64,000 nucleotides of DNA, from positions 25,760,334 to 25,824,333 of the forward strand of contig OY978526.1 in assembly GCA_963854835.1 (NCBI GenBank). The letters are read 5' to 3'. Both the position numbers and the translations under genes were made by a program. Below are positions 11,520-23,639 of this stretch, one piece after another. The stretch comes from Megamerina dolium (Eukaryota > Arthropoda > Insecta > Diptera > Megamerinidae). Below the pieces are notes generated by a model. It was not told where the DNA came from. It saw nothing but the letters and a program-made list of their open reading frames with translations, and ran no database searches. The stretch's first letter is position 1; every line of letters begins with the position of its first letter.

Positions 11520-12300
11520 GGTGTTGTATCAAATATGTCAAGTCGAAAGCAGCATTTTTGGTTTATTCTATTTATTTTTTGTTGATTATTATGGAGAAGA
11601 TGTACGACAGAGCCGTAACTTGATAGATTGCAAAATTTTGTTCCAGAAATTTTCATATTGAACATGTAACACGTTCTGGAAACAAAGCAAAATAAGAGCC
11701 ACTGAATGATGCGAACCACCAAATAAAAACTCGTGAGATAGCTGAGGCAAAAATTGATCTTATTCGACATCTTTCTCGAGCACATGAAACGCCTTGGTTT
11801 AATTTCAAAACTGAACATATGGCTTCTACATGTTCTTACAGAAAGAAATTTCTGTAATATGCAATATAAGGAACATTAAAGTAAATACGAAAAAAATGTG
11901 ATGCTCTCTATTCGATGGGTTTTCGAAGTCTGGCAACTACACCCAGCATATTCTCTAGACCTAGCAATTTCGTATTGTTAGTTGTTCCCATCTCTACAAA
12001 GTTTTTTAAGCTTCAAAACTTTTACTTCTAACAAGGTCATATTAGAGTTAAATGGTGGGCAGGATAAATCCTAAGTACTCAGTTAGTTGACCATTGTGCC
12101 AAATAAGGACATCTAAAATGAATTGGATAAATTTTTTCTATCTTCTATGATTGTGGAATCATTCTACTCTCAGAAGGATGGCAAAAAGTATTCGACCCAA
12201 ATGGAAAATTTAAATATTCAATAAAATATTTAAACATAAAAAAATCGTCTTTCATTTTCATAAAAAAAAAACAAGGAAATACTTCAATTTTATAAAGTAA
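11520..12300 (+). mobile_element. mariner-like element with central deletion
   Basis: Plus-strand translation begins MSSRKQHFWFILFIF at 11536. A DNA-binding half follows (YGEDV; REIAEAKIDLIRHLSR at about 11740; RLGLISKLNIWLLHVLTERN at about 11792-11850). Within about 90 bp it jumps to the end of the catalytic domain, HPAYSLDLAISYC (about 11938-11980, last catalytic block) and the family C-terminus. The whole segment that should hold the first two catalytic aspartates is absent, and several stops interrupt the frame. The C-terminal part is repeated immediately downstream (see the tandem duplication entry). Subfamily differs from the 8.7/59.1 kb copies. Confidence 0.78.
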
Positions 12301-12950
12301 TGCTACGTAAACAAAACGAAAATGATCAATTTTAGAATCGAATCATTACTAAAAGTTTAAAGTAATTACGAAAAAAATGTGATGGCCTCTATTCGATGGG
12401 ATTTCGAAGTCTGACAACTATACCCAGCATATTGGATACAAAATATCTCGGACACTTGAAGTTGGGCCCCAGAGGTATCAGCTATAGAGCTATTATCCTC
12501 TAACAGGCCTTGGTCTGGTTTCGCGTGGTCCAACAACAACAACAATGAACAAGGATTATGTCCTTGTTCCAACGTCACGTTCTCTTTTGATTGATTGATA
12601 CCCAGCATATTCTCTAGATCTGGCAACTTCGTATAGTTTGTTATTACGATCTCTACAAAGTGATTTAAGCGGCAAAAATTTTACTTCTCATAAGGATATA
12701 AGGGATAAACCCTAAGCACTCAGTTAGTTGACCATTGTGCCAAATAAGGACATCGAAAATCAATTTGATCAATTTTTTCTCTCTTCGATGAGTGTGGAAT
12801 CATTCTGCTCTCAGAAAGATGGCAAAAAGTATTCGATCCAAATGGAAATTTTAAATATTCAATAAAATATTTAAACATAAAAAAATCGTCTCATTTTCAT
12901 ACAAAAAAAAAAGGAAAGACTTCAATTTTATAAAAGTAAACTTGTAGAAA
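11877..12950 (+). repeat. Direct tandem duplication of the mariner 3' end
   Basis: The segment starting AAAGTAAATACGAAAAAAAT at about 11878 (copy 1, to about 12357) is repeated from about 12358 (copy 2, to about 12950). Both copies contain TCAGTTAGTTGACCATTGTG, AGATGGCAAAAAGTATTCGA-type sequence and the same AT-rich end. By eye they are about 90 percent alike. Copy 2 additionally carries a 165-bp insertion and a small deletion, so the duplication predates the insertion or the insertion hit one copy only. Confidence 0.85.
12434..12598 (+). mobile_element. 165-bp retroposed insert with 13-bp target duplication, family unknown
   Basis: It splits copy 2 of the duplicated mariner end. The target TACCCAGCATATT occurs at 12421-12433 and again at 12599-12611, while copy 1 has it once. 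The insert carries CAACAACAACAACAA, a perfect 9-bp stem (12547-12555 with 12561-12569, loop TTATG) and ends in TTTTGATTGATTGA. A 3' hairpin plus short tandem tail and target duplication is what LINE or SINE 3' ends look like. No coding motif remains. It is either a 5'-truncated LINE or a short SINE. Confidence 0.75.
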
Positions 12951-12985
12951 AAATAATAATATTTTTTAACGATATAAATACACAC

Positions 12986-13340
12986 CGTAGCTCAGTGGTT
13001 AGTGTGTTCGCCTTCTGATCTGTAGGTCGTGGTTCAATACCCGGCTGATGCATAACAAATTTTATATCGAAAAGATTTTTCTTTCGAATGGTACCCACCT
13101 GTCGGCAAGCAATTGGCAATTCTTCCGACAGTAACAACTTGCCATGAAAAAGCTTCTAAAAAGAACTCTGTGACAAAGCTCAGAAAAAGTGATGTCACAA
13201 GTGTTCTGCCGTTCGGAACCGGCTAAAATAAGTAGGTCCATTCTAATACTGTCCAAAATTTAAGACGCACAACAGTAATAGAAGAGAAGCTCGGCCAATG
13301 AGCCCTTTGGGGCTTTAAGTGCCACATATTTTTTTTTTTT
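12986..13340 (+). mobile_element. tRNA-derived SINE, copy A, flanked by 12-bp TSD
   Basis: The head is tRNA-like: a Pol III A-box-like TAGCTCAGTGGTTAG at 12988 and a B-box-like GGTTCAATACC at 13031-13041, about 30 bp apart. The unique body runs through CTGTCGGCAAGCAATTGGCA and GTTCTGCCGTTCGGAACCGG and ends GGGGCTTTAAGTGCCACATA plus a T-run. The target duplication ATAAATACACAC is exact at 12974-12985 and 13341-13352, proving retroposition. The first 6-8 bases present in other copies are missing. Minus-strand frames such as QPGIEPRPTDQKA are translations of the SINE, not genes. The parent tRNA could not be assigned. Confidence 0.92.
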
Positions 13341-13352
13341 ATAAATACACAC

Positions 13353-16260
13353 AACTACTGGCGCATTCTAGTAATTAAACTACAAATTCGAATTAAAAAT
13401 TTTTATTTTTTGTTCCATATTTTAATGATGTGGATTTTTTTACTTTCTTGTACTTATTTCTTTTTTTTTTTTTTTGTTTCTAATGCTAAAATTTAAATTT
13501 ACATTTAGTACCTGCATATATGCTAGTGCATCCACTTATGTATGCATACGATACAACCATGTCTCGTAATGATAAGGATTGCTCTTAGAATTTTCACATG
13601 TTTTTGTGATGATTCGTTGAGATATTATTCGGTGGCTTCGTCGTTGCCTGCCATTGCGTTGTTAGGTAAGTGTCTGCCTGGTTGAAGCTGACCAAGCAAA
13701 GACCAAATCAAAGAAAATACAACTCTGTATTGCCTTCTGGTGTGGTTTACTTTAAGAGCACATTACTCGAATTTATCCTTTCATTTGCATGCGTGCACAT
13801 CGTGTGTGTGTGTGTGTTCGACTGGAGGACTGGCTGGCCAGAAGGCTGGCGGACACAACACTCATAAACATCAGGCAAAAATATACAACATCTAGAGTTG
13901 GTATACGAGAGGAGTTGTTCCACACTGAAGTGGAATACGTACAACACTTGAGAATACGCCAACACAACCAAAATACATACCAAATAAGGAGCTGGTACTG
14001 ATGCCCACTCGCCAACATTGATTTTCTGATTACGATAAGAGTCCGGGCAATAGTCTGCAAGACAAGCATTCAGCTTAACTAACTTGGAACATGCATATGC
14101 CATAGCCACCCTATTGTACGTACATATATGATATAGAAAATACTATAATAGACAACATAACATTTCGGAATTCACATCTTTCGGTTAGGCTCTGCAGTAG
14201 CAGCATTAGCGGCAGATGTAGCAGTGGCAAACAGCAGCGGTTCTTGAGCTAAAGTACTTCGAGTAAGGTGAATTGTATGAAATTACTAAAATGGTTATTA
14301 TTCACATTAGTGCCTAGCCTACATATGTATATACATACATGCTACATCCAAGTCATACGATATCATAAGAGTATCGTATGTAGGAGGACTACATATACTT
14401 ACATTATGTGATGTCCATAGATCTATGCATTTTCGGTCAAATCCAAAAGAAAACTTGCATTTATGATAGTGATGTTAACGCATGCAAACTGCTTCTTGTT
14501 CATCATCATCAGCATCAGCATCATCATGATTTTCTTGTTCGATTTAATACTCTTTCTCTCTCTCTCGCTCTCTCTCTGTCTCTCTCACTCTTTCTAAATA
14601 TTGATTATAGTATGTACATCGTATAGAGACGCTTGCTTATAAGACAACGGATGCTACGAATATCTACAAATTGAGAACTTTCTAAAAGGTGCTCATGCTC
14701 CCTCCCGACTTCCGCAACATAACATATCTTGTTTTAGCAAGTGCTACGCGCATAATACAATACACATATACGTAGATTTGTTTGTATGTATTTGAATATG
14801 GTCAGCAAAAACTAAAATTCATTACGCCTAAAATAAAACCAGCATGCTTCAGTGCAGCTAAGTACATATATGTATATGCATATATTTTCGCCTCTGTGAA
14901 TGTGTGTGTGTGTGTGCATTGTTATACATAATTCGTATATTTTTGTATACATACATATATTATGTGTACAATTACTGTCTTATATACTATTTAGCTACAT
15001 ACATATATACGATTACATGCTGACCGAAGAATATGCAAAAATGATATTGGAATGTGTGCGTGTTTGTGTTTCTCTGTGCGTGCGTGTGTGTAAATGCATG
15101 TCCGTTGTATGTACATACGAAGACCACATCCTTTTGCAATAGCATTGTTGTTGGCTCTAAGATGTGCTTACTTTTACTTAACAATAACCATATGTCTTGC
15201 GGATGGCAGAAAGACGCATACTCTTCAACAAATTTACGTACGTAATCGTCCAATGTTCGTGTTCGTGTGCGTACGTATGTTGTTTTTTTGTCTTCTTTTG
15301 CATGTGCGTATGCGTTATGCGTGCGTATGTTGTGTATGTTGCAGCCAGCACTACAGCATTACATTGCCCATCCATAATTGTTGGGAGTCTGTTATGAGCT
15401 TACGCTTCGCTGAATTCTAATCTGGAAATTGGTCAAATAATATTTTCTTAAAATGTTGTTCAACATGAATATTCAGTGTTGTTTCGTTGACATGTGCACA
15501 TGTTCCGGATATTTTTCAGATCTGTTTTCCAACAATATCCATTATGTCCATTCGTATTGCCAATATAAATATATTTTAGGTAGTGGAAAGATCTTGACTT
15601 TGGTCACTTAATGGATGAACCATCACTTCGGCATACAATCCTTGCAATACATGTACATATATAGTATTTTCTTCAAACAATATGTCAGCAGTTCGTTCAT
15701 GACTTTTTTCACCGCTTTCCGTTGTGATTCTACCCACGTTCTATACCCAATGTGCTCGAAGACACTCGGCATGTCCAACTACATTGTTCACGCTTCATTA
15801 ACGAGAAATCCGCATTTACTAAAACCTTCGACGAAGTCTCCACAACTGCGAACGGTATACCGCATAAATGCGAATCACCTTAGAAATCGTATATTCAGAG
15901 GCGCAAAGAGTGCCGGAACGTACATGTGAAAATTTGGGAATCAGTGACCTCGCAATAATGCTTTGTTAGAAGATTTTGGTGTGATGAGAGGATATTTTAT
16001 CCGGGTTTAAAACACCCACTGACCACTGGGGTTTCATTGTTTTTGCTCATCGTAAGAAGAAAACGCTTTTCATACAGCAGTAATACCAATTTTAAATTAC
16101 GGAATGCCAATCTCCTTAAATTGTCCCTTTTATGGAGCCAGTGACATTCTCATATCTATTAAATTGTTATAGACTGCCATTTTTTAAGCGTAAGAAAATG
16201 GCTTATAGTCGCCTTGTGCTAAATCTTGTCGGTAAAACGATTAAGAAACGAATTCAATTT
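13353..16260. other. Intergenic, microsatellite-rich, no gene seen
   Basis: Contains T-rich runs (13400-13480), (GT)n at about 13803, a CAT/CAG-type triplet block at 14500-14530, (CT)n at 14542-14592 and many GT/CATA words at 14.9-15.35 kb. Cys- and Val-rich open frames are repeat translations. The 15.6-16.0 kb stretch is more complex, but I recognise nothing in it. Confidence 0.5.
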
Positions 16261-16269
16261 ACCTATCGC

Positions 16270-16505
16270 GACAATTGAAGCGTTTGCTAACATTTAACAA
16301 CACCAATCTCGGGTGTCTTCATCGTCATCATCATCATCATGACTACGACAGCTCGTGGCGAATCGGTGCTTCTGTCATAATTGCGCTTCACATGTCAATG
16401 TCCATAGCTTCAGTTCTTCAAACTTTCATACTTCATAGGTCATCCACTATATTAGCAATAGATCCTTTTAGAGGTCTTCCTCTTTTGTTGCTACCCAAAA
16501 TGTGA
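16270..16505 (-). mobile_element. Possible LINE 3' end with triplet tail
   Basis: Minus-strand translation gives KRGRPLKGSIANIVDD, the RGRP-type ending seen in many RTE/CR1-like ORF2 C-termini. About 150 bp later comes a short (ATG)n tail (plus strand CATCATCATCATCATCAT at 16325-16342). Frame is broken. It may instead be chance next to a microsatellite. Confidence 0.4.
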
Positions 16506-19299
16506 GAAGTCAACATATATTCTTCATTACTTTGTTTGTCACCGGATTTATGGATTTTTTTAGACTCTATTTATAACTTCAAACATCCCAACTATTTTGT
16601 TGTTGTATTTTATAATGTGTTAGTTAGTGTTGAAAAAATATCTCTTTTTTCCGCAAGCAAATAGTTGGGCAGGTAGATAGTAGCCGCTCCGTATACCGTA
16701 TATTCAAACATTAGAGCTGAATAGCAGAATAAACGTCCTTATAACTATTTAGTACACATTTTGCTTATCAAATATTTTATTATAGACTGAAGGACCTCGT
16801 AAGAATCGCAGTCTTTATTATAGTATTTTATCGGAATTCATTACGTTATCAAACCCAATTCACATCAATTCATGTTTTCATCACTAAATACTCGCTGAGA
16901 ATTATTCGTTTTGAATCCCAAAAAAGGTTGGCCATGACATATTCGGCCAATGGAATTGTTTTTTGTTTCTTTACTTCATATTGGACATTGAAAGTTTGTT
17001 GCTTTGAATTATGAATGCTGATGAAACTTCATGCCTGAACGCTCAATTGAACTGGTTACACGAAGGAAGTTATGGTCAGGCAGATGCGGCAACCACCCCG
17101 TCGTTGGCTTTTGCATACCCTAAAGCACGTGTAAGATGTTGCCTATAAGTTCTTTAAAGATATTTATCATATTAGCTATCTCACACAAATTCACTCGGCT
17201 AATCTTCTAACACGATATCGTAAATTTTATTAATACTTCGTCAGTGATGTCCTCAATTGGTTACGTACTAGGCGCTCAGCCTGATGATAAAAAGAAAATA
17301 GTTTTGCTCATATTGGTGACATCTGCATACTGCATTTATTACGCACTTAGGAGCCTGCCCTTGTATAGTCCAAGCAACTATTTGTAATTTATCTAAAAAT
17401 TGCGCCAACTTATACATATGCATATGTGCCTAGTGATTGATTTTAATTCAAGAAGCTATTGTTTTTTTTTTTTGGTTTGCCTCAAAATGTTTTCAAAATT
17501 AGAGGTAACACTTATCTACCTGTTGCATAATACTCAATTTATAGTCTTCATCGAAGCGAACAACAATTGACAGCGCATATCAGCGCGAAAAAAATGAAAT
17601 GGAAAAAATTCAGAAATTGCACTGTTCATAAGAAAACAACAACAACAACAACAAACAAACAAACAAACAACAAGCATCACTACTACAACGATGCTTGTAT
17701 GGATATGGAACGTTTAAAAGCTTAAAAACCAAAACAGGCCAAGTTGCATAAACCAAAAATCATGATTGTTCATAGTAGTCACATCTGTAAAGCCTCAAAG
17801 CAGTTATCACATATGGTCATTGCGAATTGTCGTCCGTCCAGGCGCCTTGTGTATATCATCTGACGACTACTATAGGCATAACGGCATACACACACGCTAG
17901 AATATCACATGACAGAATGCAACCAAATTGTGTCTTGATGGACTGCAAAAAATAACAACAATAACAACAACAACAATGGCAAAATGGCATCAAAATATGC
18001 AGCAATTTTTTTCGCACGAACCTGGGGAGAAACAGTTATTCAATTGCGACTTCTTTAGGTGATGCATATGTACGAGTCGGCTGTTACTATTATTTCTGTT
18101 GTCCTTTTCTTTTTTTTTTTTTTCTCTCTCTCTCTCTCTGTTTTTCGCTACTGCTACCTACTACTGCATCAAGTCGTGAACACTAAATCTAAAACGGCGG
18201 CAAACAACTTGCAGTACTTTTGCATTTTTCCCAGTAAAAACAAAAGTTACTCCGTGTCAATTGTCGGTGGTGGTCTATTTGCAAGTTGCACTTTGAAATC
18301 ATTTCGCTGAACGGTGGTCCGGTCGGCATGTTCATCTACTACGCAGTTTTGTAATTCAATACGTTTTTTGCCTATAGGCCTCCTTGCTACCCTTGCAAAT
18401 TTCAATGCAGTATGTGTTTGTGCGAATACGCAACCTTTGAAAAAATGCAGCAATCACCACATACAAAAAAATGGTTGTTTAAATGTTTTGGCGCCATCAT
18501 CATTCATACAAACACGTAAATGTGTGAGTTTGAATGAAAACAAAAAATGAATGACGTTGTTATTAACAAAAACAGTACCATGCATCTCCATTTGTTGTTG
18601 TTCATTTTGGATTACGTCGGTATGTCGGTATTCGAACATATGGAGCATTTGATTGAGCAGCCAGAACCGTTTAAGGTGTTTGCATATTCAAACGCGTTAT
18701 GTGATTCATTGTGTTGTTGTTGATTTTATTGTTGGTTTTTTTTTCGCCATTCAGCATATCAATGTACAATGCTACCAAAGAATAGGTGCATTAGGTGCAC
18801 TTATATGCTGCTCAGTAAAAGTGTTTCATATGACATAAATACCTTCATATTACAAGAGGAGTACTCGTATATATGTACGGAAGTACTTGTATTTGTAAGG
18901 CCGTTAATCTAATATTCATCGTTGGCTTTCTGATTTGTACTTTGATTAGAGTGTATGCACTTGACTTTTTGATTACGGGTAATAAAAAAGGAAACCAATT
19001 AAGAGTGTAGGAGTATTTGAGCTTGAAAACATTTCTTTTGGCGTATAATATTATCATTGAATGAATGAATATTAATAATGTGGATTAAAATTAGTGACAC
19101 CATAATTAAAATATACTCGTATTGTAGTACTCGTCTTCTTTGAGTCACATATACAACAAACGAGTATTGACATACTGTCACCTATGAAGTGTCGCGATTC
19201 GAGGTTAGACCTAGAAGTACCCGAAATAGTGTATATGTGGCTGTTATAGACTATACCCATGACTGTGATGACTATGGTAGAAAGTACCAAATGTATAAA
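16506..19299. other. Intergenic, no gene seen
   Basis: Holds (CAA)n/(CAAA)n at 17637-17672, scattered CAA units at 17950-17980, a T/CT run at 18107-18140 and otherwise unique-looking sequence. No protein family or transposon recognised. Confidence 0.5.
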
Positions 19300-19935
19300 A
19301 CTTCCGTATATATTTGGCAGTCGTAAGTACTGAACGTAATCAGTAAATTTGTAAACATAGAAAATATTGGTCATCGATATGTGATACAATACCCTCAAGT
19401 GATAGGTCTCAATTCAACCAATTTCAAAGCGGAGCTGGATTCTAATTTGACGGAATTTGTTTCTTTGTTTACAGCAGTAAACAAATCACGTGGTAGACCA
19501 AATACGATGACCATGGTAGAAATGGTAAGGATTTTCCACAAAATGGTATTGGATGATCCTCGTTGAAAGTGCTCGAGCTAGCAGGTATGGTAGACGATTC
19601 AAAAAGTGCTACAAATCGCCTATTGATTGAATATTTGGATATGGGAAAGTTGTGCGCAAGAGCGGTACCGCTATTACTCATAATCAAGACAATGCACCAA
19701 TTTACACACATGTTCTACTCGCGGTAACCAAAATTAGTGAGCTATAGTTCGAATTGCTTCACCACACACCCCATTAACCAGATTTAGCCCCCCTCGGATT
19801 ATTTTCTCTTTCCCAACTTCGAAAAAATGATTCGGTGGAAATGTTTTGGCGTTTTGCCAACAATGAAGAGATGTACTCTACAGTTATTGAATATTTTGAA
19901 GGGCTCGATAATTCGCAGTATAATAGGCACTTTGT
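19300..19935 (+). mobile_element. mariner transposon with central deletion (same family as 59.1 kb copy)
   Basis: Plus-strand translation VISKFVNIENIGHRYVIQY (from about 19330) lines up with FVNMEKIDHRYVIQY of the 59.1 kb copy. It continues through the paired-domain-like region to LDMGKLCARAVPLLL (about 19638-19680). The next codons already read NQDNAPIYTHV and FELLHHTP, so the segment with the first catalytic Asp is gone while the second is kept. Terminal sequence RFANNEEMYSTVIEYFEGLD follows to about 19930. Stops at about 19564 and 19745 and the shifts make it dead. Confidence 0.85.
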
Positions 19936-19989
19936 GTTAACATTGTTAGGTCGGTTACTTCTATAACTACCCATTACAACCTAAAATCC

Positions 19990-20610
19990 ATGCAGGCTGT
20001 AACATGCTTTGCCAACCATTTTTGTTTTTCGCTAGCCGATGTCAGCCGATGTCACTTAGAAATTTCAAGGTCTGATAGGTTCAACAGTACCTTGTCCTTC
20101 CACTGCAGGTTGGGTCTTCATCTTCTGCATCTTCTTCCAAAGGATTCCAATCTTTTTCGCTACAGCGCTATCTTCCATTCGCTTAACATGACCGATAGGG
20201 CACAGTCGCTGGATTTTGATGCTCATGCTTGTACCTTATGCGGTGCTCGCTACCAACGCAAATAGGTCTCAAAAGTCTTGGTAGAACTTTTTTGACAAAA
20301 ACTCCAAACATTGTCTCGCTTGAGGTGGAAATTGTCCAGGTATCAGCAACAAATGTAAGGACAGGCATGATGAGAGACTTGTATAGTGTGGTTTTCGATC
20401 TTCAAAAGAGGGCTCGACTGCTCCATTGCTTACTTAGCCCAAAGTTGCAGCTGTTCGCAAAAATGATCCTTGCAATATATCCAGAGAGACAAAGCATTTA
20501 GAACTTTGAAAGCGTATATGTCAACAATGGCGTGTTGTCTAAGATGAAGGGACTCTTGGTCTCGTTCACCGTAAGATCCATTTGCCTGGTCGCCTTATTT
20601 ATAATTCATG
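19990..20610 (-). mobile_element. RTE-type LINE fragment, C-terminal ORF2
   Basis: Reverse-strand sequence matches the last third of ORF2 in the 23.6-25.2 kb copy. Shared pieces include the segment equivalent to SRALS/KITLYKSL, the E-R-K-V-L-R-R-I-F-G-P-I-C-V block and the RGRP-type end near 20110. A duplicated GCCGATGTCA pair lies at about 20035-20052. Multiple stops and small indels mark an old, inactive copy. The AT-rich continuation past about 20610 is not LINE-like. Confidence 0.72.
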
Positions 20611-23600
20611 ATTTTATTTTGTTCATCTTAAGGTGTCGAAAAATCAGTATAACCTATGCAACTATTCTTACATTTCATATGACAGCGATGGTATTGTATT
20701 ACTTTTCTGTTCTATTAGAGCCACCGTATTATCATGAAGGGCTATGCGATTCAGCAATGCATCGAAAATTTTGTAAATTTATTTTTAAAATTCATGTTCT
20801 CTTCACTAACTCTATCGCGAGATCCGAGATAATTTCTATTAAGCGAACTATGCAACGAATTAAAGCGCAATTCAAAGAAAACATTCAACCGCTGAGCGAA
20901 GGGTTGAAGGGGCTTTATCAGCAAATCTACCAAAATTAGTACTAGCAAATAATGTTAGTGTTCTTCATATTTCCAAGCTGAAAATAATTGAATTTTCAAA
21001 TATGGCAGTCATCGAATACCTTATGAGCGATTGTCATAACGCGGATTATATTGTTGAATGGCAATTAATTCTATGTACGCTATGCTTTATATGTTTCTCA
21101 CCAGAGACAATGAATTCATCTTACATTTTGGCACTAGCAACTCCGAAGAGCCTTCAGCAAGTTTACTTCCACTCTTGTTGTACCTACGAGTCAAATATAC
21201 AAAGGAATAAAAGGGATCTGCCTTTATCAATCGACTCATAATAGCAGAACTCTCGTGGCGAAACTCTTCCAGAGCATCGTGAAAGAACCCTAAATCGTTC
21301 TTATAGCACATTAATGAACTGGCCACAGGTGGTCACTGTAAGAGGGAACAAATTATTCGTATTAATGGAAAAATGTTGTTAAATTGCTAGAAATTAGTTA
21401 CAGTTAAGATTATGTACGTACATATGCACACATTCGTAACGCATTATACATATTTTTATTTAGACAGTTGCAAACAAAATAAATGTAAAAGAAAAACATA
21501 CATACATTTTTATTGCGAAAAATCTGTGAAAAATAAAATTAACTTTTATTCGAGTCTATAACACTTAATAAATTCTTACTCCTTTAAGTGGCAGGATAGT
21601 ACTTCTTTTGCATTTTTTTCTTTGTTTATTTGTTTGTTTTTGCTGCTTCATATTCCAATACACATGGACATAAGTGAGCTGTAGTAAAAGATGGATATCA
21701 GTAGCAAACGTTTTCCCTTCTTTGGCTATATATATAATTTTCTCATTTTTACCCCGCATCTGAAATACTGCGGCTGCAATTTTTATGGGAATACACCTTT
21801 CGTCAGGATCGTTATATATGGTAGTTTCTTAAACATTTCACATTATCCTATGTGTAAATCTTTGCACTTCTCATACATGCTTATCGTACATATATTTACT
21901 AGTACGTAGTTTTTATGTTCCCTTCGTTTGCTGCCCGTTAGTAGTGAATGAAAGTAAAATTTTATTTATGTTTTATGACAGAAAGTAGAAATACTCATCG
22001 TTGATGGTGATGTGTGCGATTGTACCAGTGCTTGAGATGGGAGGAACGTTGTTAGCATTGCGATGAGTATACTCGTACCATATACAGACAGACATAAAAA
22101 TTGGTGAGAGCAGCGAATTTCGTAGCTATATATTGTATTTATATACGCTATGATACTACATGGTATAGTTGGCCATTGAAATGACATTGCATGTACATAC
22201 TGATTATGTGTTTATCATTATTCTAAATTCTTTTACGATGTCTTTACTTGTACATTTGCTGCTATTTTGCTGCTACTTTGCTGCCACTGTTCTGAATTTT
22301 TATGTTGCCTCATTTTATTGCTGTTCTTGTCTATTTGTTTTGGTTTCTTCATTCTATGCTGATTGATGGTTTATTAGCTTGTTAATAGAAAAAGGGATTA
22401 TAGTTAAACACTTTACGGCTTTGAGGATTTGTTTTCAATTTGCACCTAATTCGGTAACAATAAAACAATAATGTTATCTAAAGTTAATACAAGAGTTGCA
22501 TTAAAATATTCCAGTCTGATAATGAAGATGGAAGATATTTTAACACGCTGTATTTTACTCATTCTTTATTTGTTTATTTGTTTATCACCGCAGCAATTAT
22601 GATAAGGATAAAATAGCCTAATACAGACCTAATTAGCCGCTAATCTCGAAAATGTACACGGTACTATTCCATATACGTCTGCCCTCAAATATCCATATAT
22701 CATTGCGTAAATGTTACTGAACAAATTCCAGAAAAGTATTTGTTGTTTTCATTTTCATATGTTTATGTTTATTTTTTCGTATGCACATGTAAATAAAACC
22801 ATACATATTACGAAGAAAAACACAGTAAAAGAACGTCTTGATGGTACCGCAATATTTTTTTGAATAATAATTTCACGGAAAGTGCAAAAGCCGCTTTATA
22901 TTGTATTAGCCCCAGTGCTCCGATTCATTTTAATGCCTACTGGCGAAGGGAAGGGGAAAAGATGCATGAATCAGGATTTTTATTTTCGAAAAAATATATG
23001 AACTTATTTTACCATTTGTTGATGGCACATTTTTTTGATGTACGAATTCTGTTAGCCGCAAACATTCATTTCGACAGTGCAAAAATTAATATACAAAAAC
23101 ATAAAATACATAAAAACATAAAATAAAAAGGACAATAAAAGTACTCTGAAAACCAATAAACGTAAAAAACTGTTGCAGCGATGTGCAGGCAACATTTTAG
23201 TAATTGCGGGTATGAACTTACGTCAAAAAGAATCTTAATAATGAGTCTGATGTGATCAGACTCTTGAAGGTACTTGAATGGTTTTCAAATAGCGAGGTTT
23301 TTTAATCTCTAATAAAACACAGATGACACAGATTAGTTCTCCTAGATTATGTGACAATTGGAAAGTTTCGTTCATGTCATTAATACAAATGGCGCCCTAC
23401 TCAATACTATAACATGTTCAAATTCGAAATTTCCAAAATCGACAAGTTTCATAGTGCGCGTGTTTAAAGAAAAATATACATGGTTTACCTTGCTATTGTT
23501 TTCTCTTCTCAAAATGCCTTAAAGATTTTTGTAGCAATAGCTACATCAAATAGACAGCAAGAAAAGAAAAAGCCAGAATTTCCCAAAATTATCTTATGGT

Positions 23601-23630
23601 GCACTAAGGCAGGTTTGATATGGGAATCTG
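20611..23630. other. Intergenic, no gene seen
   Basis: About 3 kb of AT-rich sequence with T- and TTTG-rich runs (21605-21640; 22260-22340; 22565). No transposon or gene family recognised. Confidence 0.5.
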
Positions 23631-23639
23631 GTTACGGAT

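Noticed and set aside
15615..15929. A 104-codon frame in unique-looking sequence
   Set aside because: No recognisable motif on either strand and no splice or codon evidence for a gene.
20532..20939. A 135-codon plus-strand frame with hydrophobic segments
   Set aside because: Its first part is antisense to an RTE fragment and the rest is AT-rich sequence with no recognisable family.
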